NCBI GenBank assembly: GCA_028571685.1
Contig: CM053140.1
Span: 23,541,501 to 23,605,500, forward strand
Length of the DNA: 64,000 nt
From: Heterohyrax brucei
Lineage: Eukaryota > Chordata > Mammalia > Hyracoidea > Procaviidae
Direction: 5' to 3'
The notes beneath the pieces are model-generated. The model saw only the letters and a program-made list of their open reading frames with translations, searched no databases and was not told the origin of the DNA. Shown piece after piece: positions 1-12,504 of this stretch (within the stretch, counting starts at the first letter, position 1; each line of letters opens with the position of its first letter). The translations under genes were made by a program, and so were the position numbers.

Positions 1-424
1 ATATTGTGTGATGTTTTTACATGTTGCAAATCCTACTTTTGTGATGTTACTCAGGAAGATGGGTGCCATTGTGTTGGCAGGGCGGGATTCGGTGTGTAAG
101 ATTGTACTGCACTTTGAGACAATGTCTTGAGATATGAAGGACAGAAGCTAGCTGAGAGGATTGGGGGCCTCACACCACCAAGAAGCAGTGCTGGGAGCTA
201 AGCATGTCCTTTGGAAAGGACCATGGTCCCTGTTCTTCCGAAGCTTCCAGTCCTGGGGAAGTTTGATGACAAGCACCTGCCTCTAGAGCCAGCACATAAA
301 ACCTTCCCCTGGAGCTGACACTCTGAATTTGGACTTGTAGCCTGCTGGACTGCAACAAATTTCTCTTTATGAAGGCATCCACTTGTGGTATTTCTGTTAA
401 AGCAGCACCTAGATGACTAAGATA
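1..424 (+). repeat. Solo LTR fossil, MaLR-like (family copy A, cut by window edge)
   Basis: The 3' part of an LTR is present, ending near CTAGATGACTAAGATA. The same family occurs at 18210-18705, 27737-28220, 37510-38063 and 53085-53570. The ends and body resemble mammalian ERVL-MaLR LTRs. It is an old, non-coding fossil. Confidence 0.6.
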
Positions 425-1620
425 CCCCCCAACTCAGGGCCAGATTACGGTGCATAAGGATCCTAAGCATTTATGATCTATAGTACCCACTCCTCTGCCT
501 ACTCATGGATTCAAATGGGATATATGAAATCTGTGTGTGTGTATGTGTGGTCTGGAAACTCCCAAAAAGTTTATAGGTGTTTGGCTATAGCAAGGAAAAC
601 TTGAATGAGATCTAGTTTCCCTTTCCCCTAGTGGAGTGATAGTAAAACTGGCACAAGTTTCTCTGCTGATTAATAATTAAGTGTACCGAGTCAAGCAAAG
701 AAGGAAATGTTCTATGATACATGATTTAGGAGAAAGGTCGTTATTGTTTCTGTTGTTGTTAGGTGGCCTCAAGTTCGTTCCAACTCATGGTGACCCCGTG
801 CACAACAGAACAAAAACACCGCCTACTCCTGTGTTGGGCCCACAGTCATTATTTTGCTTAAGTCCATTGTTGCAGCCACTACGTCAATCCTTCTTGTTGA
901 GGTTCTTCCTCTTTTTCACTGACCCTCCAGTCTACCAAGCATGATGTCCTTCTCCAAGGACTGATCCCTCCTGACAACATGTCCCAAGTACGTACGACTT
1001 AGTCTCTCCATCCTTGCTTCCAAGGAGCACTCTGGTTGTACTTCTTCTAAAACAAATCTGTTTGTTCTTTTGGCAGTTCATGGTGCATTCAACATTCTTC
1101 TGCAGCACCGCAATTCAAAGGCATCAGTGCTTCTTCTGTCTTCCTTATTCACTGTCCAGCTTTTGCATGCATACTATGCAGTTATAAATACCATTACTTG
1201 GGTCAGTTGCACCTTAGTCTTCAAGGTGACATCTTAGGGAAAGTTAGGGTCCTGATACTAAGCAAAAGGTTAGAGTCCTGATATTTTCTTGTAACTATGA
1301 CTCAGGGCCACATGATCATGAGTCAACCCCAGCCATCACCCAGCTAGGTAACCGAAAACCTCAGAAACCAATACTTTAACATATTGTAACCTGTAATGAT
1401 GTACGTATCCTAGCTATGGTCCTTTTCTTGTTACTATAATCCCATTTATGACAGTGATGAATTGATCTGCTACTAATCATGACCTCATGACAGTTTTCTT
1501 TGTCCTCTATAGAACATCTTATAAAATGTGTAGCCAAAGTCAGACAAAAACATATCCCAATGCATCTAATGTATAATGATTCTGTACACTTTTGTAACAT
1601 GGCTGATGGTGCCTTGAGCT
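425..1620 (+). repeat. LTR-like dispersed repeat, copy 1, split by an RTE piece
   Basis: About 425-744 and 1231-1600 match about 4230-4830 in the same order and orientation. The middle is a minus-strand RTE 3' fragment. Copy 2 carries a late AATAAA, which suggests an LTR. The family name is not known to me. It is a fossil. Confidence 0.45.
745..1230 (-). mobile_element. RTE/BovB-like LINE 3' fragment
   Basis: It shows the tail seen in all RTE copies here, reading CAACTCATGGTGACC with TTCCTCTTTTTCACTGA. It interrupts the LTR-like repeat. Confidence 0.65.
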
Positions 1621-2434
1621 AGTTTTCCTGGAAAGATGGCTATTCCTTCTCAATTTGGCTCAGACCTCCTATGGATATATACTGAATCCACACAATGTGG
1701 TGAAAACTGACCTAGCATGGTAAAGATCTAGAAGATATCCAGCAAATATTCACCAGGGTTTCTAATATCTCCATACTGAATAAGAATTCTAGAAGCTCTT
1801 TAGTTTTGACAAGTTCATGTTGACTTGACTTGGTAGTAACAATCTGCAGTCCAAAATTCTTCGTATAGCTATTGTCTGTCAATATCACAGCTGTAGAATT
1901 AGCCCAAATTTTTGTACTTCTTGTTTAGATCATTATTGTAGTCATCACAGTCCCTCAGCATCAAAAAGGAACCCAAACTTGGCATGAATCTCATGCAAAT
2001 GAGCAAGCTTTTCTTTCATTTCTCTGTGAAGATGGTGGAAAGTTTTCTTCATGATTCTTTCTGTTTCTTCCTTATCTGTTAACCCAGTATCTCTCAAGTT
2101 CTCATGAGCCATTTTGTTTCTTTTTTCTCTAAAATTTTTTGAGTAATGCTCAGTGACACTCCCACACCTTCAATTGGTGCCCAGCACACGTGCTGTCACT
2201 GCCATGACTTACAGAAGTCTCTGCTCTACTGACACATGGGTGGTAGCCGTGCTTGAGGTGCATTGGCCAGGAGTCAAACTCAGGTCTCTGAAACAGAAGG
2301 TAAGGATTCTACTACTGAACCACCACTGCCCCCGGGCATGGCACATGGTAGGAATCAATATAGGTGACATCTGAGAAGCCAGAGGGCACTTAGGTTTAAG
2401 GGCAATGACTCCAGGTCCGATCATCCTAGTTCAA
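1621..2434. other. No recognised gene or repeat
   Basis: This stretch has short open frames only and no similarity that I recognise. Confidence 0.3.
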
Positions 2435-3270
2435 TTCAGCACTCACTGTGAGATTTGGGGCAAGTCTGTTTACCTCTCTGTGCATCAGTTTTCTCACCTG
2501 AAAATTGAGGATAACAACAACGTCCCCTATTTGTTTCTCAGTTTGTCATACTGTGGGGACTTGGGGGTTGCTGTTACACTGGAAGTTATGCCGTTAGTGT
2601 TTACATACCAGCAGGGTCACCTGTGGTGGACAGCTTTCAGCTGAGCTTACAGACTAAGTAAGACCAGAAAGAAGGACCCAGTAGTCCACTTCCCTGGAGA
2701 AGGACATCATGCTTGGTAGAGTGGACAGTCAGCAAAAAAGAGGAAGACCCTCAAGGAAATGGATTGACACCGTGGCTACGACAAAGGGTTTAAGCATAAA
2801 AACGATTGTGGGTGTGGGGCAAGACCGGACAGTGTTTGGTTCTGTTGTGCATAGGGTCTCTGTGAGTCAGAACTGACTCGATGGCACCTAACAACAACAA
2901 TAACAAGGTGGTTGTTGTGAACATTAAATGAATTAAAGTGAGCAGATTGCTTAGCACCCTTTTGGGCACCGGGTCCTCACAAGCCTGTGTTTGCTATTAT
3001 TATTGTCATTTCATGGTAAAACAAGGACACAGGTACTAGCGAGGAGCTCTAGGTCCCGTTCACACACGCATCAGGATCCTTGCTGGCTGTGAACACCCCC
3101 AAGCAGAATAGAGGTTCTGAAGACAGGAGTAAGCTCTCAGCTTGGGGTCAGAGAGCCCTTGTGTGTCTGAGAGCCTCTCTGCCACTTGTGTGACCTCAGG
3201 CAAATTGTCTTCTCATTGCCTCACATTCCTCCCTGTCAAAAGGGGTATAAAACTGGCCTGCAAGACTGGA
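2435..3270 (+). repeat. MIR SINEs, the first split by an RTE-derived element
   Basis: MIR-like sequence at 2435-2540 resumes at about 2908-3015 after an RTE insertion. A second MIR-like core (TGTGTGACCTCAGGCAAATT) lies at about 3142-3260. Confidence 0.5.
2541..2905 (+). mobile_element. Short RTE-derived element: 5' leader joined to 3' tail
   Basis: It starts like the RTE 5' region (GTTTGTCATACTGTGG) and passes straight to the RTE 3' end (CTGGAGAAGGACATCATGCT through AACTGACTCGATGGCACC, then AAC repeats). The coding region is absent, so it is non-autonomous. Confidence 0.6.
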
Positions 3271-3329
3271 GCCACGTACGTACTCCCTGGAAAAAAGATT
3301 CTGATGCCAGGGCTCTGTGATGGCTAAGG

Positions 3330-3890
3330 TTATGGTTCAGATTGGCTGGGCCAAGATTTTCAGTGAATTGGCAGTTGTATGATATTGTGATCACTTCCAT
3401 AATGAGATTTGATATAATGTGGCCGTCTCCAAGATGAGATCTGCTGAGTAGCTAATCAGCTGAAAGGGTATTTCTAGGGAGGCTTGGGGGCTTTTTCTTG
3501 CTCTGGATCCTGCAACTTAGTCCTGTTCATTCAACCTCCAGTTCTTGGGACATGAGTTGCCAGCTTAGCTGTAGTCTTACTTGCCAATCTTGGAATTCAT
3601 AGATCTTTGCAACCTGTGAGCAAAAGCCCTGGCCTCTCACCTGCCAATACTGGGTTCACCAGCTCTTCAGTTACGTGAATCAGGAGAAGTCTCTATCAGT
3701 AACGGAGTGAGGCAGAAGAGAAGGAAGCCAGTACAGGCTGTGCTATCTAGAAGTTCCCACCAACTACTACAGCCTCCACCAGACCACGTCCAGAACAACC
3801 AGATGATGCCCAGCTACTGTAACCGAACAACAGTTCTTGTCCTGTTTTATGAGCTGATCAACATAAGACAGACGACACACCACCAGTTGT
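3330..3890 (+). repeat. Unclassified LTR-like interspersed sequence
   Basis: It contains stepwise phrases such as CTCCAAGATGAGATCTG that recall an old mammalian LTR. There is no coding capacity. The class is uncertain. Confidence 0.25.
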
Positions 3891-4229
3891 AAAGTGTAGA
3901 AATACATTAAAAATAAGTATTTTTACGTAGAAAAGATTACATGCAAGTAACAAACTAGAAGAATATGCAAGAAAACGCTAACAGATTACTTTTACATGTG
4001 TGGGACTGTGGGTGACATTTATTTCTTACTTTTGCTTAACTGTGTCTTATTCTATGAATTAGTATCAATTCTGGAATAAGAAAAATATTCTAATAACAAT
4101 CCCGAAGGCAAAATAAAAGCAAGTCTGAAAGGTACACTTTATCAGCTTAGACTATGTTAAGCAAGTGTCCTGTATCTACCCCTCCCAGTCGCCCCAGGGA
4201 GTGACTCCCAGCCCCCTGCCTTCAGGATG

Positions 4230-5140
4230 TCCCACTTAGGGCCAAATTAAGACAGGCAAGGGCCATAAACACTGATCATCTGTGATACCTTCTGCTCTGC
4301 CAGTTCACGCATTCCAGTAGGATAGATGAGTTGTGTGTGTGTGCACATTAGCTAGTAACTGGAGACCCCAGTGGAGGTCTATAGGTGTTTAGCCACAGCA
4401 AAGAAAGTTTGGATACGATCCAATTTCCCTTTCCCCTAGTGAAGTGATGGGAAATCTGGCACAATAGGTTGCTCTGCTAGTTAATAAGTAATTGTGAGTT
4501 AAACAAAGAATAAGTGCCCCGTGACACATGCTGTCTATCTTAGGTTAAAGGTTTGGGTCCTGATATTATTCAATAACTGTCTTTGGACTATGAATCAGGA
4601 ATATGTGATCATGAGTTGACTCCCAGCCATCACGTAGCAAGGCAATTAAAAACCTCAAAACCAATCCTGTAACATTTTTTAATCTGTGATTCTGTATGTA
4701 CCCTAGCTATGGTCTTTTCCATAAGCCTCTGTGGTCCCATTTAGGTCAGAGATGAATTCACAGGCTGCTCATCTTGCCCCTGTGATGATTTTCTTTGTCT
4801 TCTGTAGTGGACATCATGATGGTGATTCAACAAATTCTATCAGCTTCTGTGCTGGGTAAAAAAAAACAAAACCAAACCCACTGCTATCGAGTCAATGCCA
4901 ACTCGTAGTGACCCTATAAGACAGAGTGGAACTGCCCCATAGAGTTTCCAAGGAGAGCCTGGGGGATTTGAACAGCCAATCTTTGGCTAGCAGGTGTAGC
5001 ACTTAACCACTACATCACCAGCATTTCCAGCACTGGGTACAGGCTGACAGTCTCCCTCATACAGATGATTGCTTTTGTTTTGGTCTTTGTCTTGGCTTAA
5101 TAAAAATCTCTTTTGATCAAATTTAAGCCTGCTGTCTTTT
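4230..5140 (+). repeat. LTR-like dispersed repeat, copy 2, with AfroSINE insertion
   Basis: It is homologous to the parts at 425-744 and 1231-1600. It has GGCTTAATAAAAATCTC near 5095, a likely polyadenylation signal, as in retroviral LTRs. It is a fossil of unknown family. Confidence 0.45.
4860..5027 (-). mobile_element. AfroSINE
   Basis: It is a minus-strand copy: a poly(A)-like start, AACCCACTGCTATCGAGTC, GTTTCCAAGGAGAGCCTGG, ending at the tRNA-like CACTTAACCACTACATCACC. Confidence 0.85.
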
Positions 5141-5985
5141 CAGCTAACACATATGCATGTGTATGTGTATGTGTGTTTCTTAGGTATCCATGCTTTTTAA
5201 GCATGACCATGGTAATAGCGATTGAACACAAAAGTGATGTCTACCATTTTATCAGAATGAAATGAACTGGATAAAAAATTTTTAGTGGATGCTGGGTAGT
5301 AATATTTTTGCTACAGGTATGGTACTCTTAGTCTATTATGGCAATGGTTGACCCTGTATGTTTCTTTTTTTAGTATTTTAGATAAGGGTTTATAGAGCAA
5401 ATTAGCTGCCTTTTTTTTTTTTTTTTTGTTAAGGGAAAGCTGCACTGCTTTAATTTTCCCACTAGTTGTTTTACAGTCCAAACCCAGACTTTTGGAGCAC
5501 TGGACCATGGGTAGAATACAGGCAAGTAAGGCAGAGGACACAGCTCTGGGTGCTGGCTCTAGGTCATTGTCCTAAGGGCAGCCAGTGGAGGCACCAAGGA
5601 CTGAAGGTACCAGAGCTACTCCTGCTGCTCAGCTTGCAGGCAGGGCTGTGCAAACTCAGATTCCTCCCAGCCCACTTCTCTCTCTGCTCCTGCCCCCACT
5701 CTCTCAGCTGTCCCCACTGCCCATCTGTTCTCCTACAAGGGTTTAATATGTGTTTCAAATCACATAAAGTCCTACTTAACCTAATATATCCTCGACATGA
5801 AGCAAGGTATACCTGTACTTACCATATTTTCTACAAAGACTATTTTGCATACTCTACAACAAATACAATGAGTCAGTAAACTTCTTTTCAACAGTCAATG
5901 TAAAATTCTGTTGATCTCTCACAATGCAAAATCCACTCTCTGTAGTTTTGCTTTAAACATCTTACACTTGAATTCTGATGGTTGT
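5141..5985. other. Unrecognised DNA
   Basis: A poly(T) run lies at about 5410-5428. An open frame at 5466-5879 has no recognisable domain and biased composition. Nothing else can be supported. Confidence 0.3.
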
Positions 5986-6049
5986 TTTGTAATAAAAGCT
6001 ATAGTTACAAATAAATGAAAAAAACTTAAAGAAAATAAATATTACAGGA

Positions 6050-7030
6050 AATTACTGTTTTAGATAAAAATTTCATCCCTAGCACATTATAATTAAAAAC
6101 ATTTCTTTCTACTCCTTGCTCTTACAAATTCTTCAATGATTTCATCACAATTAAGCCACCAGAAAATATCCACTTCCATATATAATATAATAAGAACAAT
6201 GAATTGAGTCTTTCTGGAATCACTATTGTATGCTGAGGGTTTTTGAGTCTCTTTACAGACAACAATGAGTTTTCTGTTGTGCAGCTTGTGATTTTTAAAG
6301 TTTTGAATATGTGGACAACAATTTCAACATTGGCTATTACGTATTGCATTTTATCCTTTATTATGGAATCATACACGCCTACCTGCATAAAAGTTGTCTT
6401 TCCAGAATCCATAAACTGAATTCTCATGTAAGAATGAAATTGTCCCAATTCTCCATGAAGGTTTGTGTCTAACTTAGCAGGATAAGCCTGCACTAATTTC
6501 TTGGATGACTTCATGTATTTTGCATCAGGTATATCCACATAGTTTGAAGAAGAAAAATCTATTTTAAAGAACTGTAAACAATTTCACCCTTATTTTCATG
6601 CAAAATTCAACTGTGTCTGTGGTGCTATGGCATGGGGTAACTGAGAAATTGATCTCTGGAGCTCAGTAGTACTTCTGAAGCACTTCTATGATTTACTTGT
6701 TTCTTTCTAACGCTTCTGGAATAGTGAACTGCTTGATAATCAATTTTTAACAGTATATCTTTTGTTACATTTTTAAATTTTTGAAAATCGTCTCTTAAAT
6801 TATGCAAATACTCTATTAATGACTGTTCGATATCTAAGTATGTCTTCAAGTTGACTTCTGAACCTTGGACAGCGTGGTTCATCCGATGGAAATGCTGCAG
6901 TATATTATTAAACAAAACCAACATAAATACATTCTCCAGTCTTTGTATTTTGTTGGTGATGCTTACAGTTTCTCTTTTCTTATCTCTCCTTTTGGTCTGT
7001 TCTTCAGCAATATGTTTCAAGGCATCTGGA
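6050..7030 (-). pseudogene. hAT transposase / ZMYM1-like remnant
   Basis: Two minus-strand open pieces, 7020-6625 and 6538-6122, look like the middle and C-terminal parts of a hAT-type transposase. One reads EVNLKTYLDIEQSLIEYLHN, the other carries ERLNSLFLLYYI, which resembles the hAT dimerisation region. The two are out of frame, and the catalytic middle appears shortened. It could be a transposon or a retrocopy of a hAT-derived host gene. Confidence 0.45.
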
Positions 7031-7185
7031 ATCTGAATGTAGGATTACAGAACCACCCTTCTGGTTATCGTATTTACTTACCACTAAAAAGGTACTTTAA
7101 TACTTCATCACTGCCTCAATATATTTTAAAAACCTCCCACATCACTCAAAACCAGCAACCAACATCAGTCTTAGTAGAGAGAGAC

Positions 7186-9425
7186 TGATAATATTTCCTT
7201 TGAAAAAAAGAAGACAAGGATGCCCTTTATCACCACACCTACTTAACACCATGCTGGAAGTTCTAACTAGAGCAAAAGGCAAGAAAAAGAAATAAGGGCA
7301 TCCAAATTGATAACGAAAAAAGTTAAACTGTCCCTGTTTTCTGATGACATGATACTATACACAGAAAAGCCAAAAGACTGCACAAGAAAACCACTGGAAC
7401 TAACACAAAAATTCAATGCAGTAAGAGGATGCAAGATAAAAACACAAAACTCGGTTGGATTCTGATAAGCCAATGAAAAGAACAATGGACGGGAAATCAG
7501 AAAAAAAAAATACTGTTTATAATAACCCTTGAAAAAAAAAACCTTCAAATAAATCTAATGGGGGATGTGAAAGTCCTATACAAAGAAAATCACAAAACAT
7601 CACCTCAAGAAACCACAAGAGATCTACGTAAATGGAAAAACATACCATGCTCAATATTGTAGACTCAATATTGTGAAAATAATATTTCTACCCAAAATGA
7701 TTTACAAATACAATGCAATCCCAATCCAAGTACCCTCGTGGCGAAGTGGGTTAACTGCTACGTCTGCTAACCAAGAGGTCAGGAGTTTGAATCCACCAGG
7801 GACTCCTAGAAAACTCTATGGAGCAGTTCTGCTCTGTCCTATGGTGTCACTATGAGTTGGAATCGACTGGACAGTGGTGGGCTTGGTTTTTTTGTTTGGT
7901 TGGTTGGAAAGTTAGTTGGTTTACCCAAATTGATTTACAAATACAATGCAATCCCAATCCAAATACCAACAACAGTCTTCAAAGAGATGGAAAAACTTGG
8001 AATTAGCTTTCAATGGAAAGAGACAAAGCATCAGATAAGTAAAACACTGCTGAAGAAGAAGAAGAAAGTAGGAGGACTCTAACTACCTGACCTCAGAACC
8101 AACTATACAGCTACACTAGTCAAAACAGCCTGGTACTGGTGCAATGAGAAATGCACTGACCAGTGGAACAGAATTGAAAATACAGATGTAAATCCATCCA
8201 CTTTTGGTCACCTAATCTTTGACAAAAGCCCAAATTTCATCACATGGGGAAAGGACAATCTTTTTAACAATGATACTGGCAAAACTGGAAGTCCATCTGC
8301 AAAAAAGTGAAACAGGACCTACACCTCATACCATATACAAAAACTAGTTTGAAATGGATCAAAAACCTACATATAAAGTCACAGATAGATATATGCACAC
8401 CCATGTTCATTGCAGCATTGTTCATAACAGCAAAAAGATGCAAAAAACCTAGATACCTCTCAACAGGTGAAGGGATAAACAAACTGTGGTATGTACACAC
8501 AATGGGGTACTGTGCAATGATAAAGAACAATGATGAATCTGCAAAGCATCTCACAACATGGAAGAATCTGGAGGGCATTATGCTGAGTGAAATAAGTAAA
8601 TCATAAAAGGACAAATATTGCTTGAGACCACTACGATAAAAACTCATGAAAATGTTTACACACAAAAAAAGAAACTATCTTTGTTGGTTACAGTGGAGGG
8701 GAGGGAAGGGGGAGAAAACACTCAATAGACAATAGATAAGTGGCAACTTTGGTGAAGGGTAAGACAATACACAATGCTGAGGAAGGCAGTACAACTTGCA
8801 CAAACCAAGGTAATAAAAGCTTCATAGGCACATCCAAACTGCCTCAGGGACCCAAGTCCTGGGCTGAAGGCTGTGAGGAATCATCATCTCAGGGAACATC
8901 TAGCTCAACTGGCGTAGCATAGTTGATAAAGAACACACTCTGCATTCCACTTTGGTGAGTAACATGTGGGATCCTAAAAGTCTGCAAGCAACCAGCTGAG
9001 ATATTCCACACATGTCACCTCTTTGGGAGCAGGGGAAAGTTAACAAAACTAAAGACACAAGGGAAAGATTAGTAGAAAAGACTAATAAACCACAGCTACC
9101 CCAGTCTCCACTAGGTACAGTCCAGTACCACTAGATGGTGCCCAGCTGCTGCCATTGACTGCTCTGACAGGGATCACAGTACAGAGTCCCAGAGAAGGCT
9201 GGAGAAAAATGTAGAACAAAATTCTAACTCACACACACACAAAAAGAAAAAAGACAGCAGACTTACTGGCTTGAGAAAGATGGGAGAACCTTTGAAAGTA
9301 TAACTGCTGGGCACCTGCTTAGCTCAGTAATGAAGTCACTCCTGAGGCTTGCCCTTCAGCCAAAGATTAGACAGGCCCATAAAACAAAATCAGATTAGGT
9401 GGACACACTATCCCGGGGTAAGCAC
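7186..9425 (+). mobile_element. L1 LINE, 3' part of ORF2 and 3' UTR
   Basis: Typical L1 ORF2 sequence (PLSPHLLNTML-like, then a YDMILYTEKP-like segment) is followed by a 3' UTR that recurs in reverse at 31505-32345. It is broken in many places and is interrupted by an AfroSINE at 7735-7921. Confidence 0.8.
7735..7921 (+). mobile_element. AfroSINE with long flanking direct repeats
   Basis: A tRNA-like head (CCTCGTGGCGAAGTGGGTTA) runs to the tail GAATCGACTGGACAGTGGTG. It is flanked by 46-bp near-identical repeats at 7689-7734 and 7922-7967. Confidence 0.88.
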
Positions 9426-9436
9426 TAGAAGGTAGG

Positions 9437-11165
9437 AAGCAGGGCAGAGTCAAGATGGTGGACTAGACCCATGTCTCCTTAATTTCCTCTGATAACTAAG
9501 GCCTGTATTGATAATTAAATAGAGGCTTCTGGACACCCAGTGAGCCCTATGACACAGCATAGGGCTGTCAATTGGGACTACATGCCACTGAATGGGAAAC
9601 TTCTCTTTCACTGACCCTCACCCTTGTTGAATAGCCGGCTCTGGCAGACTGAAGGTAACTGGCATTTTTAACTCTTATTTCTTTGTCTTATCTAGCAGGT
9701 GGGGCTTGAGCTTAACTGGCAGCAAAGCTCAGCTGCACTGCTAGCATGATCAGCAGGCAGAATAGCCACATACTGGGAGCCCGGCTCCGGACTCTGAGCA
9801 CCTCAGCCCCTCCACTCTCTCTTTCCAAACCTCTGCTGTTGATTTGGCTATTTCCCAGCAGGTGGGAGAGCCTGTGCAGATGCCATCTTATTCAACTGGG
9901 AAATAGAGGTACCCAAATGGAGGCCTCAACAGGGGCTAATTCCCAGGCCGGGAGGCAGTGCCAGCCCAAGGAGTATTTCCTTGGAAGAAAAGCTGTGTTC
10001 AACACAGCGTAGCCTTACAGGTGGGGCCTGGCAGTGGATGACAGCAGGACAATAGCCTGTCTGTACTTTGAACTAGATTATTCTGGGGTCAGATATAGAG
10101 CTGCTTCCATTGCTAGCTGGAAAGAGGGGCTTGCATACCTGACACCTTGATTGATTCTGAAAGCTACCCTTCAAAATAAGACTACCTAGAGAAATAACTG
10201 CAGTGCATTCTGATGGCATCTCTTCCAGCCTGTACTGACCCACATCGTAGGGTCAGCTGACAGCCCCCCGGTGACTCCATAAGTAGGGCTGTGACTTTGC
10301 CAACCAGGCGGTAGAGCCTGCTACCTCAGAGATTCCACTGGGCCCAGTTACTAGAGTACACAGTGGTGACTGGTGAACACCTTCCTTCTCAGACTGCACT
10401 TCAAATCCTGTTAAGGTAACACCAGAGAAACTAAACAACTTCTAGGTGCCCCAAAACAATAAAGCTTGGCCAGACACTTAAAGAAAACTCCACCCATGGC
10501 TCCAGAAAGCTCCCAAAAGAAGGAACCAAATAACTTCCCAGATGAAGAAGCTTTTCTGAAAGTATCAGAGGTCAAGTACAAAAGGATTATATAGAGAGCC
10601 CTCCTAGACATTATACAAAATGCAGCAGAGCAAAATGAAAACTTAAGCAAGCTGTTCAAACTTATGGAACACCAGCATTCTGAAATATAACAGATCAATA
10701 ACAAAATCAAAGACATAGAAACTTCAATTCAAAGCCATGAAAACAGAATAGAACAACTGGAAAATAGACTTTCTGACTTTGAGGACAGAGCTACTGACTC
10801 CAGCATTTCTGAGGAGAATCAGAGAAAAGAAACAAGGAAAATGAAGAAGTATTAAGAAATACGTGGGACTCTATCAAGAGGAACAGTCTATGATTAATTA
10901 CAGTTCCTGACAGCGAGGGACACTTGAAAACCCAAAGAGTATTGTTGTTGAGCTGCAGACAGAAAACTTTACTGAAATTATGAAAGAAGAGAATATAGAT
11001 ATCCAAGATGCATATCAAATTCCACACAATGTAAACCCCAAAAGAAAGACACCAAGACACATTATAACCAAGTTTAACAAGATGAAACATAAGTAGAAGG
11101 TAGGAATGGATAGAAAAGCTGGCAATAGAGAACCTGGGGTCAAGAAGGGAGAATATTGGCATGTC
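9437..11165 (+). mobile_element. L1 LINE, 5' UTR and ORF1 part
   Basis: It begins with the L1-like GTCAAGATGGTGGACTAGA and includes an ORF1 coiled-coil-like part near 10640-10850 (NRLSDFEDRA). It is 3' truncated and broken. Confidence 0.75.
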
Positions 11166-11265
11166 TTGGGTTGTTAACCAATGTCATAAAACATTATGTG
11201 TACTGTTTAGTGAGACTCCTGTAATCCTTCATCAAAAGTACTGGTTAAAAAATATATTTGAAACA

Positions 11266-11435
11266 TGGAAACCCTGGTAGTGTAGTGGTTAAGTGCTATG
11301 GCCACAAACCAAAATCTTGGCAGTCTGAATCCACCAAATGCTCTGTGGAAACTCCCTGGGGCAGTTCTACTCTGTGCTGTAGAATCCCTGTTCTATAGGA
11401 TTTGAGTCAGAATCGACTCAACAGCAGTGGGTTTA
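11266..11435 (+). mobile_element. AfroSINE
   Basis: A tRNA-like head (ACCCTGGTAGTGTAGTGGTT) and the tail AATCGACTCAACAGCAGTGG are present. Confidence 0.85.
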
Positions 11436-11514
11436 GATTTGGCTCTATATGAAATATATAAAACAAGTAAAATTTATAAAATAAAATGTATATTTAAATT
11501 TGGGCTTGCACATT

Positions 11515-12225
11515 AAAAACAACTGTGGGCATGGTACAGAAACTGTGTTTTGTTCTGTTGTGCATAGGGTTGTTATGAGTCAGAATCAACTCAACAGCAC
11601 CTAACAACATACTCAAATTTGGAAGTTAACACAAAAATTTATATTTGAAAATTACAAATTAAAAATTGACTTGGAACATGTAATTTTGTTCTTCAGATCT
11701 GAGATAATCAAAAGAAATAGTACTTATAAGGCAGTCAGAAACAACTTCATTCATTTGTTATACGATATCTGTTGGTGAGCCCTTTACAGATCTCCACAAG
11801 TGTTTTTCACCTTGAAGCAATATTTAAAATCTTGAGCATTCAGTTGTCATCTTTTGATGCTATGCCTTCATGGTTCGTTGGACTACTGCTGAAACCTGGT
11901 GAGGTCAAGAGAAACTGCAAAGAGCATGATACAAATACAAGAATATGCTCAATCTGAAGATGTACTTTGGTTCATTTTGCACATACTTTGGATATGTTAT
12001 CAGGAGGGACTAGTCCCTGGAGACAGGCACCATGCTTGGTAAAGCAGAACATCAGCGAAAAACAGAAAGACCCTCTACAAAATGGATTGACATAGTGGCT
12101 GCAACAATGAGCTCAAGCATATAAGTGATTGTGAGGATGGTGCAGGACTGGACAGTGTTTTGTTCTTGTGTACACAGTGTCACTAAGAATTGGAACCAAT
12201 TGATTGGCACCCAACCACAACAAGA
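11515..12225 (+). mobile_element. RTE 3' tail fragments (two)
   Basis: About 11515-11612 and 11985-12225 each end in the RTE tail (TTCTGTTGTGCATAGGGT, AACTCAACAGCACC). The sequence between them is AT-rich and unassigned. Confidence 0.6.
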
Positions 12226-12504
12226 ATGCAACTAGTGTCTTGTTTATTATCATATATAGAGTAATATCTAGCACTGTGACCCCTTCAACAGACAAGAAAA
12301 ATGAAATTCTCTTGATACATAAATTGAAACTTTCCAAGTTAAAGATACATGAATATTACCAATATTTGGGGGCATTATATTTAATTATTATCTGAGTTAG
12401 TATTACACTAAGTGTGTGCTAGATTGCATACACTTGTGTGCCAAACACATTTTAAAGTTATAAATATTACTGTTTATGAAACTTAGGACATAACTGTACA
12501 TGTG

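Noticed and set aside
5466-5879. Open frame of 137 codons
   Set aside because: It has biased composition, no recognised domain and no splice or family support.
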